A stretch of 64,000 nucleotides of DNA from Exilibacterium tricleocarpae (GTDB taxonomy: Bacteria; Pseudomonadota; Gammaproteobacteria; Pseudomonadales; Cellvibrionaceae), in the NCBI RefSeq assembly GCF_007004655.1, contig NZ_ML660093.1:105197-169196 (forward strand), read 5' to 3'. Under the pieces are notes generated by a model. It ran no database searches, was not told the origin of the DNA, and saw only the letters and a program-made list of their open reading frames with translations. The translations under genes and the position numbers were made by a program. Of this stretch, positions 8,201 to 17,041 are shown one piece after another (the stretch's first letter is position 1; each line of letters opens with the position of its first letter).

Positions 8201-10758
8201 CCGTGATCTCCGGTGTCAGCGGCAGCGGCAAAAGCACTGTGGCTTTCGATATCGTGTTCGGCGAGGGGCAGCGGCGCTATCTGGAATCGCTCAATGCCTA
8301 CGCCAGGCAGTTTGTGCAACCGGCGTCGCGCCCGGATGTGGACACCGTGCACGGTATTCCCCCCACTGTTGCCATCGAACAGCGCACCAGTCGCGGCGGT
8401 CGTAAAAGCACGGTGGCAACGCTCACGGAAATCTATCATTTCCTGCGCCTGTTGTATGTCAAACTCGGCACCGCCCATTGTCCCGACTGCAACCTTGCGA
8501 TCGAGCCGCAGACAGTGGCGGCGATTCTCGCGCGGCTGCAAAAAGATTACCGCGGGCGCGAAATCACGTTGTTGGCACCGATGGTGGTGGCGCGCAAGGG
8601 CATCTATAAAGAACTGGCGAAATGGGCAGCCGAGAAAGGTTACACGCAACTGCGCGTCGACGGCGTCTATGTGTCCACCGATCCCTGGCCAAAACTGGAC
8701 CGCTACCGCGAGCACGATATCGAATTGCCGCTCGGCAGTGTCACCGTGGCGCCCAAACATGAAGCGGCGCTGGCCGCGCTGTTGCAGCGCACTTTGGATA
8801 TGGGCAGCGGCGTGGTGGTAGTGGAAGCGGCGGCACCCGGCAGAAAGCGCAAAACCGTCGATGCGCTGTTTTCCACGGAGCGGGCCTGTCCGGGTTGCGG
8901 GCAAGGGTTTGACGAACTGGATCCGCGCCTGTTTTCCTACAACTCGAAACACGGCTGGTGTGAAGGGTGCTTCGGCACCGGGGTGGTGCTCAAGGGGTTC
9001 GATGAAGAACAGACCGGTGAGGAGGGCGAGTGGCTGGAGCAGGATGAAGATGCGCTGGCGGAGCGACCCTGCCGGCGCTGCGCGGGCCAGCGCCTGAACC
9101 CGACGGCGCTGGCGGTGCGTTTTCGCGACCGCTCTATCGCCGAACTGGCGGGGCTGTCGGTGGCGCAGGCGGCGGTCTGGTTCGACAAACTGAAACTCAA
9201 AAACAAGGAACAGGAAATTGCCCGGGATTTACTGTCGGAACTGCAGGGGCGGTTGAGTTTTCTCCAGAAAGTCGGGCTTAACTACCTCACCCTCGACCGC
9301 GCGGCGCCGACCCTGAGCGGTGGTGAGTCCCAGCGCATTCGACTGGCGTCGCAGTTGGGTTCTAACCTGCAGGGTGTCTGTTATATTCTCGACGAACCCA
9401 CCATCGGTCTGCACACTCGCGACAACCGGCGCCTGATTGCCACGCTGCGGGAATTGCAGCGCCAGGGCAATACGGTGCTGGTGGTGGAGCACGACGAGGA
9501 CACCATCCGCGAGGCGGATTACGTGATCGATATGGGCCCGCGGGCCGGCATCGACGGCGGCGAGGTGATCGCGCAGGGCAAGCTGTCGAAGTTGACCCGC
9601 AACAAAAAATCCCTGACCGGCCAATTCCTGGCCAAACCCCTGCGCCACCCGATGCCGGCGCTCAGAAATACCGAGATGCGCGCGCTCTGGCCGGCTGAAC
9701 AGGTCAGCGTGCACGGCGCGGCGCAGAACAATCTGGCCGGTATCGATGTCACTCTGCCGTTGCGCCGGTTGGTGTGTGTGGCGGGTGTCAGCGGCAGTGG
9801 CAAGAGCACATTGGTCAACGGTGTGTTGCAGGGCAATCTGCGAACTGTGGTCAAGGCCCCGGGGCGCGGCCGGCGGGGTCGCAAAAAAACCACCTGGCAG
9901 GGGTGCGACGAGATTCGGGGATGGGAGTCGATTCACCGGGTGTTACAGGTGGACCAGACGCCGATCGGCAAGACGCCACGCTCCTGTCCGGCGACGTATA
10001 TCGGTATCTGGGACGCTATCCGCAAACTCTTTGCCGGCACGGTGGACGCCCGCCTGCGGGGTTATACGCCGGGGCGTTTTTCTTTCAACGCCGGAGAGGG
10101 GCGCTGCGATGCCTGCGGCGGTCACGGTATGCGCAAGGTGGAAATGAATTTCCTGCCGGATGTGCGGGTGCAGTGCGAGGTGTGCGACGGCTGGCGCTTT
10201 AACAGCGAAACCCTGACGGTGCGCTACAAGGAAAAGCACATCGGCGAAGTGTTGGCGATGAATGTGGAGGAGGCGACTGAGTATTTCGATGCGCTGCCCG
10301 GCATTCGCCATGCATTGCAGTTACTGCAGGATGTCGGCCTGGGCTATCTCACCCTGGGCCAGCAGAGTCCCACCCTGAGCGGCGGCGAAGCTCAGCGAAT
10401 CAAGTTGGTAGCGGAGCTGGCCAAGGCCAGGATCGAACCCGAGGCGGTGGTAAAAAAACAGGCCGGGGGCCGCGCCGGCACTCAGCACAATCTCTATATC
10501 CTGGACGAGCCCACCGTCGGCCTGCATATGGCAGATGTGGAAAAGTTGTTGCGGGTATTGCACCGGCTGGTGGATGCGGGTAACTCAGTGGTGGTGATCG
10601 AACATAACCTGGATGTGATTGCCGAGGCCGACTGGGTGATCGATATGGGACCTGAAGGCGGCGACGGCGGGGGCAAGGTGGTCGCCCAGGGGACGCCCGC
10701 CACAATTTGTAAACGCAAGCGGTCCTTTACGGGGCGTTATTTGAAGGATGTTATTTAG
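5218..10758 (+). CDS. uvrA: Tandem double UvrA (excinuclease ABC subunit A fusion)
   Basis: About 1846 residues, twice the usual 940-residue UvrA. Two complete UvrA units are joined head to tail. There are four Walker A motifs (GVSGSGKST) at roughly residues 33, 627, 997 and 1522; four signatures LSGGE-QR; and four Walker B/D-loop DEP-GLH motifs. Each half carries UvrA-type zinc modules: CHNC, CPDC/CDTC and CPTC..CSDC in the first; CPDC, CPGC/CEGC and CDACGGHG..CEVC in the second. Damage sensing for nucleotide excision repair is the family role. The halves diverge strongly, so this is an old fusion, and the insertion domain of the second half is short. An alternative ATG lies at 5173. Whether it replaces or supplements a normal UvrA is unknown here. 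Confidence 0.92.
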   Translation: MSRESIVIKGARQNNLRNLDLELPTNELIVVTGVSGSGKSTLAFDTIYAEGQRRYVETFSAYARQFLDRMDKPAVDSIQGIPPAIAIDQTNPVRTSRSTVGTMTELNDYLKLLFARMARLYCHNCQREVSSDSAQSIVAALYRDGGAGQRLMVCLPIEIPANFTDEEVVQLLNQQGYTRIHTRSKKRVEAVQDRLRLVPENRARLTEAVEAALHHGNGHLLVYPLDAQKQAGEPWRFSSHHHCPDCDIDYGEPSPSLFSFNSPIGACDTCRGFGRIIGVDYGLVIPDENKTLKEGAIKPWQTPSNIEIQQALIKYAKKRGIPIDKPWNKLSKKQQRWVIEGEGSWDDGVWFGAERFFKWLESRAYKMHVRVLLSKYRSYTPCGDCNGARLKPAALWWRLGRSTAAPAAKGQPPGLNIHQVMQLPLQACAEFFDQLKLPAPFDEAAELLLGEIRSRLGYLLEVGLGYLTLDRQSRTLSGGEVQRINLTTALGTSLVNTLFVLDEPSIGLHPRDINRLVKVLHRLRDAGNTLLVVEHDPQVILAADRILDIGPGPGKQGGEIGFFGTPRALLSHRKSLTAQYLSGKKHVVASAVEAPPPAACVQVVGATEHNLRDIDVEIPLQRLVCITGVSGSGKSTLMRDVLYPGICKHKGKTVETPGAHRAIEGHEHIDEVVLVDQSPIGKTTRSVPATYVGAFDAIRKLFIAEPLAVERRYTAGTFSFNAGKGRCPTCSGNGFEHVEMQFLSDVYLRCSDCDGKRYRDEILEIKLYGAADQQADPALHQGRSIADVLEMTVAEALAFFADQPEVVSSLQPLADVGLHYVQLGQAVPTLSGGEAQRLKLAGHLAKNMSGRQTLFLFDEPTTGLHFDDIATLMEAFRQLIAAGHSLLVIEHNLDVISAADWIIDIGPEGGAGGGQVVGRGTPQQLAAATGAEATHTAKALRAYRRSRGKALTLPKGRVSAARQATKARDRSIVIHHAREHNLKNIDITIPRDQFSVISGVSGSGKSTVAFDIVFGEGQRRYLESLNAYARQFVQPASRPDVDTVHGIPPTVAIEQRTSRGGRKSTVATLTEIYHFLRLLYVKLGTAHCPDCNLAIEPQTVAAILARLQKDYRGREITLLAPMVVARKGIYKELAKWAAEKGYTQLRVDGVYVSTDPWPKLDRYREHDIELPLGSVTVAPKHEAALAALLQRTLDMGSGVVVVEAAAPGRKRKTVDALFSTERACPGCGQGFDELDPRLFSYNSKHGWCEGCFGTGVVLKGFDEEQTGEEGEWLEQDEDALAERPCRRCAGQRLNPTALAVRFRDRSIAELAGLSVAQAAVWFDKLKLKNKEQEIARDLLSELQGRLSFLQKVGLNYLTLDRAAPTLSGGESQRIRLASQLGSNLQGVCYILDEPTIGLHTRDNRRLIATLRELQRQGNTVLVVEHDEDTIREADYVIDMGPRAGIDGGEVIAQGKLSKLTRNKKSLTGQFLAKPLRHPMPALRNTEMRALWPAEQVSVHGAAQNNLAGIDVTLPLRRLVCVAGVSGSGKSTLVNGVLQGNLRTVVKAPGRGRRGRKKTTWQGCDEIRGWESIHRVLQVDQTPIGKTPRSCPATYIGIWDAIRKLFAGTVDARLRGYTPGRFSFNAGEGRCDACGGHGMRKVEMNFLPDVRVQCEVCDGWRFNSETLTVRYKEKHIGEVLAMNVEEATEYFDALPGIRHALQLLQDVGLGYLTLGQQSPTLSGGEAQRIKLVAELAKARIEPEAVVKKQAGGRAGTQHNLYILDEPTVGLHMADVEKLLRVLHRLVDAGNSVVVIEHNLDVIAEADWVIDMGPEGGDGGGKVVAQGTPATICKRKRSFTGRYLKDVI

Positions 10759-10963
10759 GATTGTTTGCTGTGTGGATTTTTGGGGAGGCTATAGTGCCTA
10801 AAGGGAAGTCCGGCCTGCTATTCGAAGTTGTTTGTCACTGCCAGTTTGCTGTCGCTCCACCACGCCCGGCGTCAATGCAACAGCATTCCGTCAACACCAA
10901 AACCTGCCGCCGCGATTGTTCGGGCGGCAGGGAAAGGAACCCGCGACAGCATACTTGCTCTTG

Positions 10964-11821
10964 TCAATCCAACCTGAAGCGGTAGTTGCCAATATTGCGA
11001 ATAACCACCGTCTGGTTGCCCACGGCGTTGGGAAACTGTCGCTTGTATATCTCTTTGACCGGTGTCAGGTCAAAACGCTTGGGAACGTCGATCAGGTCTG
11101 TGCAACCGTCGTTGTCTTCCCCGTAGACGGATAAAGAGGACGTGCGTACAGTGCCGCCGGAGGTGAAGTCGTCATCGATAACCAGGTCGAAATCGTGTTC
11201 GCCACAGCCGCCTCTCACTTCAAAAACCAGCCTGGCAATATCGCCATCGATTGATGCGCTGACAACGGTGTGCGGCTCGGTGTCGACTTCGATATCCGCC
11301 AGCGCCGCGACAAAGACCGGTTCGTGCAGGTCCGGGACGGTGGTGTTATTCAAGTCGCCACAGCCGGTGCCGCTAAACGCCACCATGGCTGAGGCCTCAT
11401 AGGCCCGGCACGAGTTTTCGAAGCTGCGGTATCTGAAAGTAAACAGGTCGTTGTCCGGCAGTGCCTGTTTGGCACACACCGGTTCGGCGTTGGGCAGACA
11501 GGTGATATCGAAATCGCACTGCAGTCGCCACTCCTCGGCGCGTTGCCGGTCACTGGCAGTCAATCTGCAGCCGCTGCCCTGGGCGTTGTACAAAATGGCG
11601 AGATCAAAAAAGTCCTGATTGCGGTCCAGGCTGACCAGATGTTCGCCGTTTTCGTCTATCTCGAACAGGCGCCCTGACAGCCGTTCGATCAGGTCAACCG
11701 GTTCGGTTACCCCGGAAGCGTCGATACGCAGTGCTTTTACGCCGTTGTCATTGTCGTCGTCATCACTGCCGTTGCAACCCAGCAGCGGCAATACCAAAAA
11801 CAAAATAGCCAGACTTCTCAC
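10964..11821 (-). CDS. Putative lipoprotein of unknown function
   Basis: A 285-residue protein with a type II signal peptide, MRSLAILFLVLPLLGC, followed by an acidic linker (GSDDDDNDNG). The rest is rich in Cys (CRL, CDFDITC, CAK, CRAY, CGD, CGEH, CTD), suggesting disulfides in the periplasm or on the outer membrane. No family is recognised. It is monocistronic, with about 200 bp to uvrA downstream and a long intergenic region upstream. Confidence 0.7.
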   Translation of the reverse strand: MRSLAILFLVLPLLGCNGSDDDDNDNGVKALRIDASGVTEPVDLIERLSGRLFEIDENGEHLVSLDRNQDFFDLAILYNAQGSGCRLTASDRQRAEEWRLQCDFDITCLPNAEPVCAKQALPDNDLFTFRYRSFENSCRAYEASAMVAFSGTGCGDLNNTTVPDLHEPVFVAALADIEVDTEPHTVVSASIDGDIARLVFEVRGGCGEHDFDLVIDDDFTSGGTVRTSSLSVYGEDNDGCTDLIDVPKRFDLTPVKEIYKRQFPNAVGNQTVVIRNIGNYRFRLD

Positions 11822-12050
11822 AGGCGTGTCTCCAAGAGTTTAAAACCCAGGTATCTTAAACAGGAGCTGTGTGCGAAGACGTAATAATTTGTTAAAGGCT
11901 GGCGCGTATATGTATGCGATGTCACTACCGTCCAGCTACCCGCAAATTCGGGAGGCTGCTCCCGTGGTCGCTGGTGCATATTCTTATCCTTCGGCTTTCT
12001 CTCGATAACTTTTTAAAGAGCCGGATAAGCGGTACAGAGGGAAATGTGAA

Positions 12051-12250
12051 GCTCGAGGTTGGGTCAGGCTTTCCCAGACCGTGCGCGGCAGGGATGCCGC
12101 GCTCGAGCCCCCATGGGTGGAGCGGGAAACAGCGAAGCGCTGCTTCGCCCCGCGAAACGCCCGAAATTTATGATTTCGGGCTGGGCCCGCTTGCGAGGGT
12201 AAGGGGGGACGCCTAGTCCGAGTCTGGGAAAGCCTGACCCAACCTCGAGC
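12051..12250. mobile_element. MITE-like element with 28-bp perfect terminal inverted repeats
   Basis: Arms 12051-12078 and 12223-12250 are exact reverse complements (gctcgaggttgggtcaggct at the outer end). The 200-bp interior has no gene but contains ggcagggatgccgc, the CAGGGATG core shared with elements near 14.6, 33.6 and 36.3 kb, and further internal palindromes. It is a non-autonomous inverted-repeat element; no transposase is nearby. Confidence 0.75.
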
Positions 12251-12314
12251 GCCTCGCACTGAATAAAGAATGTTGTCGTAAAACCAATAATTGCGGGTAA
12301 TCAGATAGGCCCGA

Positions 12315-12339
12315 GCGGGTGGAGTTCTACTCCACCCGC
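12315..12339 (-). terminator. Hairpin downstream of the DUF885 gene
   Basis: A perfect stem of gcgggtggag with ctccacccgc, 16 bp past the stop of the leftward DUF885 gene. It lacks a clear T-run on that strand, so it may be a transcript-stabilising or weak termination hairpin. Confidence 0.45.
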
Positions 12340-12354
12340 CTGCGATATCGCCTG

Positions 12355-14229
12355 CTATGACCGCTGTTGTTCTATCCAGGCCGCTATTTTTTCTTCCAAG
12401 AGTGACAGGGGCACGGGCCCGTCTTTCAACACTTCGTCGTGGAAGCCGCGAATATCGAACTTATCTTTTAACGCCGAGCGAGCCTGTTCGCGCAGTTCCA
12501 GGATTTTGATCTTGCCGATCAGGTAAGCTGTGGCCTGGCCCGGGTAGACGATATAGCGCTCAATGGCTTTGACCGTATCGCCGGCTGGATTGGGTGTGTT
12601 GTCCTGCAAGTACTGGATGGCTTTTTCCCGTGACCATTGCTTGGCGTGCAGACCGGTATCCACCACCAGGCGACAGGCGCGCCAGAGCTCCATCGCCAGG
12701 CGGCCGAAATCGGAGTAGGGGTCCTGATAAAATCCCATCTCTTTCGGCAGGTACTCGCTGTAGAGACCCCAGCCTTCGGTGTAGGCGGTAAAGGAGACAT
12801 ATTTCTGAAACTCCGGCACGCCCTCCAGTTCCCCGGTAATGGCCCGCTGCATATGGTGACCCGGTATGCCCTCGTGGTAGGCCAGGGCCTCCATCTGGTA
12901 CTTGGGCATATCGGCCATATTATACAGATTGGCGTAGTAGATACCGGGCCGGCTGCCGTCCGGAGTCGGCGACTGGTAGAAGGCCTTGCCGGCGGAACGC
13001 TCCCGGAATGGCTCCACCCGCTTTACGATCATATCCGCCTGCGGCAATATACCGAAGTAGTCGGGCAGTCGCTTGGCAATGATATCCACCAGCGCCTTGG
13101 CTTCACCGAGATAGGCCTCGCGACCGGTATCGGTGTTGGGGAAGTAAAACTGCGGGTCGTCGCGCATAAAGGCGAAAAATTCCTGCAGTGAGCCGGTAAA
13201 CTCGACTTTGGCCATAATGGCCCGCATTTCATTGTGGATGCGGGCTACGTTTTCCAGGCCCATTTGGTGCACCTGCTCGGCATTGAGGTCGGTGGTGGTG
13301 TAGTAACGCAGCAGGTAGTTGTAGTAAGCCTCGCCGTTCGGCAACCGCCATACACCATCGCCCTCGGGCGCGACCGACTGTTGGGCGCGCAAGGCGTCGA
13401 TCAGGCGGCCGTAGGCCGGCTGCACGACCTGCAACAGTGCCTCGTTGGCGCGCGTCATAAACGCGGTAGCTTTTGCCTGGTCGAGGTTGAGGCCGTCCAG
13501 TTTGCTTTTGAAATCCGCCAGCAGCGTGCTGTCGGCGCCGTCATCGAAGGGTGCCCCGGTAATGACGTTGGTCGATGCCTCCAGCATCTGCGGGTAACTC
13601 CAGCGCGGCGGGTAGACCCCGCGTTTGGCGCGCACCTGCATCTGCTCAATGACCTGATCGAACAGCGTGCCGACTTTTTCCAGCCGGCTCAGGTAGGCCT
13701 CCAGATCCGCGACGCTGCCGACGCGGTGAATACTGATCAACACACTGGGCACCATTGTATGCCAGGCCCGGAACTGCTGCATGATGTACTCGTGATGGCG
13801 AAACTGATCGCCCTCGATTGCGCGGTCGTTTGACAATTGGGCGATGCGCAGGCTGAGAGCGGCAGTGTTGTCCAATTGCGCCGCGTCGAAGCCCTGCAGT
13901 TCCTGCCGGCGTCGCTGCCAGATCGCCAGGGTTTCATCCTGGTAAGTATCGGTGAGGTTGCTCCAACTGTCCTGCCCCATTTTTTCACCGCGGAAGGAGG
14001 CGAAGATGGGCGAGCGCTCGAGATTTTCCCGGTCCATTGCCGCCAGATAGTCCATCAGGCGCTGTTGTTCTGCAGAGACTTGTTCGGCAGATGCTGTGCC
14101 GGGTGCCTCGGCGGCGCTGGCCGTTTCGGTTTGAGTGTCCTGCCGGCCTGTGTCGCAACCGCTGATAACGGCCGCCGCGACGCAGGTGATAGCCAGCAGC
14201 CAGGGGCGCAGGTGTCGGGTATCGCGCAT
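12355..14229 (-). CDS. DUF885-family metallopeptidase-like lipoprotein
   Basis: A 624-residue protein with a lipoprotein signal ending in AAVISGC, so it is anchored at the membrane facing the periplasm. The DUF885 hallmark HEGIPGHHMQ lies near residues 452-461, an HExxxGH zinc-peptidase-like motif, followed by YTEGWGLYSEYLPKEMGFY and ELWRACRLVVDTGLHAKQW. The family resembles M32-type carboxypeptidases, but activity is poorly characterised. Length and start are normal. The start is followed downstream by a Glu/Ala-rich linker after the lipobox. It appears monocistronic. Confidence 0.9.
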   Translation of the reverse strand: MRDTRHLRPWLLAITCVAAAVISGCDTGRQDTQTETASAAEAPGTASAEQVSAEQQRLMDYLAAMDRENLERSPIFASFRGEKMGQDSWSNLTDTYQDETLAIWQRRRQELQGFDAAQLDNTAALSLRIAQLSNDRAIEGDQFRHHEYIMQQFRAWHTMVPSVLISIHRVGSVADLEAYLSRLEKVGTLFDQVIEQMQVRAKRGVYPPRWSYPQMLEASTNVITGAPFDDGADSTLLADFKSKLDGLNLDQAKATAFMTRANEALLQVVQPAYGRLIDALRAQQSVAPEGDGVWRLPNGEAYYNYLLRYYTTTDLNAEQVHQMGLENVARIHNEMRAIMAKVEFTGSLQEFFAFMRDDPQFYFPNTDTGREAYLGEAKALVDIIAKRLPDYFGILPQADMIVKRVEPFRERSAGKAFYQSPTPDGSRPGIYYANLYNMADMPKYQMEALAYHEGIPGHHMQRAITGELEGVPEFQKYVSFTAYTEGWGLYSEYLPKEMGFYQDPYSDFGRLAMELWRACRLVVDTGLHAKQWSREKAIQYLQDNTPNPAGDTVKAIERYIVYPGQATAYLIGKIKILELREQARSALKDKFDIRGFHDEVLKDGPVPLSLLEEKIAAWIEQQRS

Positions 14230-14855
14230 GGGTCTGTTGTCCTTTTGGGTCGGTGGATGGGGAAGCGCTCATCTTAACACCAGTTATCGGCCCTCGGGGA
14301 GCTATTGTGGCGCTCACCGGTCGTATCGCGCCGGTGTCAGGCGGCGCAAAGTCCGCTGCTGCTAAATGCTGTCGCCGCCGGCGGGAATTGTCAGGCAGGT
14401 AGTGTGAGTTTCGGGAATGATTGCCCGTTGCCACTTGAAAAAGTCCGGGGCCAAAAGCGAAGGGCACTTGCTTTAGGTGCTTGCTGCGGGTGCTTTAGCA
14501 GATTTGCACAGTTCATTGAACCCCACTTTAACCTTACTGACCTTGGTGAAATATACCGGAGTAGGCCTGCCTCTGGATGGGGCCTGCAGAAACTTTCGAT
14601 GGCAGGGATGCTGTCGCGGCCACCACCACCACCACCACCACCAAAAGTAGGCGCTTTAGGCGAAAGTAGGCGCTTTAGGCGAAAGTAGGTGCTCTAGGCG
14701 AAAGTAGGCGTCTGAAGCGAGAGTAGGCGCTGCTTTAGGGAGAGTAAGCGCCCAGCACGAGTACCAATCGGGTGAGGGACGGGTGTTGTGCGCTTGCAAA
14801 AAATGTCGCCAGGCCAATCGCCACCCGAAGATAACGATCGGCCTGCCGGTTGCGG
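14230..14855. other. Intergenic between DUF885 and TonB receptor
   Basis: No supported gene in 626 bp. The right part is an expanded copy of the CAGGGATG element family and a 19-bp tandem repeat (see separate entries). The left 340 bp should hold the promoter of the DUF885 gene, but no clear boxes were identified. Confidence 0.55.
14567..14752. repeat. CAGGGATG-family element with expanded tandem repeats
   Basis: Positions about 14581-14621 resemble the reverse complement of 36297-36337 (..gcagaaact..cagggatgctgtcg). After it come a (cca)n run at 14623-14643 and a 19-bp tandem array, aaagtaggcgctttaggcg, at 14644-14719: two identical copies then progressively diverged ones up to 14752. The same 18-bp junction ccaaaagtaggcgcttta occurs once, inverted, at 36280-36297, so the array is a local expansion of that element. 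Confidence 0.75.
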
Positions 14856-16958
14856 CTAGAACGTGAAACGCAATCCTGCTTCCAGCGTGCGTCCGGGTGC
14901 CGGGGCAAAATCCTTGATAAAGGACACGTGGTTGCGCTGCTCCTCATCGGTAAGGTTGCGGCCCTGCAAAAATACCGTCAGCGTGGTTTGCTCCAGTGGA
15001 AACTGTGCGCCGACATAGGCCCGCACGTCGTCGTAGGCATCGGTGGGCAATTCGAGTTCCGCCACGTCGTCCTGCTCATCCACCCGGGTATAGTCCAGGC
15101 TCGCGTTGACCACTCCCCAGTTGGCGGCCAGGCCCAGGCCGTAGCGGGTGGGAGGAATGCGCGGCAGGTTGTCGTTACCGCTGATATCCAGCTCCGCCGT
15201 TACCGTGTCGAACATGGCTTTGACGCTGAGCTGGCCGTCGCCCCACTGGTGCACTATGGCTTTCGCCTCGGCTTCGAAACCGGTAAAGACGGCATCCTCC
15301 TGGGTGTAGCGCAACACCGGCAGCTCGTCCTCTTCGAGGCCGGTATTGAAGCGGTAGATAAAGTCGCTGAAGTCGGTGCGGTACAGTGTGCCGGCGAGGT
15401 ACCAGTTAGAGCCGGCGTAACGGAGGGTGGCGGAGAGGTTGAACGCCGTTTCTTCGTCGAGACTGGCATCGCCGATCTCGAACGTCCCGGCAGCCAGGTG
15501 AGCGCCGTTGGAGTAAAGCTCTTCGCTGACCGGCGCGCGGGATGAATAGTCGCTCTGCAGGCTCAGCGTCCAGTCTGACGTCAGGGGGATGATCGCACCC
15601 AGGGAACCGCTGACATTGGTAAAGTCGGTGTCGGCGAGGCCGCTGTCGGATGGCCGGTGCTCGACCGTCTCGACGCGCAGGCCCGTCTCTATATGCCAGT
15701 CGGCGATATCCCGCTCGCCCACCCAGAACAGGCCGATCGACTCGGTATCGACCGGCGATAAAAATGCTTCTTCCCCCAGCGCGCTGAATTCCCGATCGCT
15801 GTATTGCAGACCGACGGCGCCTTCCCAGCCGCCGACGGATTTATGCATCAACTCGACCCGCGCTTCCCAGGCTTCGTTCTCAAACAGGGTGCCGACTTCG
15901 CCGGAGGGTTCGATCTCGGCATGCTCGTAGTCGTTGATACCGACCCGCACGTTAAGGCTGGAAAAGCCGGCAAAAGGATTTTCCACACCCGCTTCGAGGT
16001 CGATACGGGTTTGTTCCATATCCAGGGTGGGGTTACCTTCCTCCTCCTCATGTTCCTCCATGCCGGGTTCCTCTTCCTCATGTTCGTGCCCGTGCCCGTG
16101 AGCGCCCGGCAAACCGTATTCGGCATCCAATTGGCTGACGGAGAAGCCGACAAAACCGCGCTCCCCGATATACGACAGGCCAAACGCGCCGCCGTTAACT
16201 TCCAGTTCGCTGCCCGGCAGTTCGCCGCGGGCTTCCTCTTCTTCGTGTTCCTCGCCCTCGGCCTCTTCCAGCGCCCGCAGTTGAGCCGACTCGACAAAGT
16301 TCGGGATTTCATAGTTGTCGGCGTCGCGCCAGAAGCCATCCAGGTGCCAGGCAAAACTGCCGGCGCCGCCGTCCAGGCGCAGGGCGCCCACGCGCGTCTC
16401 GGCACTGTCGTCGGCCCGGGCCTCGGCTCTACCGGTCAACGTTTTTTCCGGCAATTCGTGGGGAATGCGGCCGGTGTGGACATCCACCACGCCGCCGATG
16501 GCGCCGGAGCCGTAGAGCAGGGTGCTGGCACCTTTGAGAATTTCCACCCGATCGGCGATAAAAGGTTCGATCGCGGTGGCGTGATCGGCACTGGTGACGG
16601 AAACATCCAGGGTGTCGATACGGTCTTCCATCACCCGCACCCGGGCGCCGCCCAGGCCGTGCAGCACCGGCCGGCCTACCGCTTGGCCGAAGGAGGCCGA
16701 ATGCACACCGGGAATATTGGCCACAGTGGCGCCGATAGAGGCCTGCAGGCTGCGGGACAATTGTTCCCCGCTCAGAACCGCCGAGGCCTGGGCCAGGCCC
16801 TCGGCCGACAGCGGGTGGCCCACGACTTCGACTTCTTCGATGTGCAGTGCCGAGCCGGTTTTGGCCTGCACCGCGGCATTGGTGCCGGTAATATTGAGCA
16901 GCGTACATACGGACACACAGGCCATGGGTACGGGCGAGAAAGCTTTTGCAAAGCGCAT
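14856..16958 (-). CDS. ZnuD-like TonB-dependent outer-membrane receptor
   Basis: A 700-residue receptor. It has an N-terminal signal peptide, a plug domain from about residue 45 (VEVVGHPLSAEG), the TonB-receptor segment VEILKGASTLLYGSGAIGGVVDV, and a C-terminal beta strand ending in LEAGLRFTF. Two external loops are metal-ligand rich: around residues 226-245 (EEHEEEEARGE) and 283-309 (AHGHGHEHEEEE). The loop follows DAEYGLPG, as in zinc receptors of the ZnuD type. Zinc is therefore the likely cargo, by inference. AGGAG precedes the ATG. The gene follows a small secreted Cys/His protein in the same direction, a pairing common for metal-uptake receptors. Confidence 0.87.
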   Translation of the reverse strand: MRFAKAFSPVPMACVSVCTLLNITGTNAAVQAKTGSALHIEEVEVVGHPLSAEGLAQASAVLSGEQLSRSLQASIGATVANIPGVHSASFGQAVGRPVLHGLGGARVRVMEDRIDTLDVSVTSADHATAIEPFIADRVEILKGASTLLYGSGAIGGVVDVHTGRIPHELPEKTLTGRAEARADDSAETRVGALRLDGGAGSFAWHLDGFWRDADNYEIPNFVESAQLRALEEAEGEEHEEEEARGELPGSELEVNGGAFGLSYIGERGFVGFSVSQLDAEYGLPGAHGHGHEHEEEEPGMEEHEEEEGNPTLDMEQTRIDLEAGVENPFAGFSSLNVRVGINDYEHAEIEPSGEVGTLFENEAWEARVELMHKSVGGWEGAVGLQYSDREFSALGEEAFLSPVDTESIGLFWVGERDIADWHIETGLRVETVEHRPSDSGLADTDFTNVSGSLGAIIPLTSDWTLSLQSDYSSRAPVSEELYSNGAHLAAGTFEIGDASLDEETAFNLSATLRYAGSNWYLAGTLYRTDFSDFIYRFNTGLEEDELPVLRYTQEDAVFTGFEAEAKAIVHQWGDGQLSVKAMFDTVTAELDISGNDNLPRIPPTRYGLGLAANWGVVNASLDYTRVDEQDDVAELELPTDAYDDVRAYVGAQFPLEQTTLTVFLQGRNLTDEEQRNHVSFIKDFAPAPGRTLEAGLRFTF

Positions 16959-17041
16959 GAATAGCTCCTGATTCCTAATAGCAAACTGGCGTGAACGGGA
17001 TACCGGTCACGCAATAAATATGAAGTTAAGGGTTTGCGGAT

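Noticed and set aside
15804-16964. 386-codon rightward frame over the TonB receptor
   Set aside because: Antisense shadow of the receptor gene, whose signal peptide, plug and barrel are clear.
16991-17014. Inverted repeat gcgtga/tcacgc as a Zur box
   Set aside because: Does not resemble the AT-rich Zur consensus; left as an unassigned inverted repeat.
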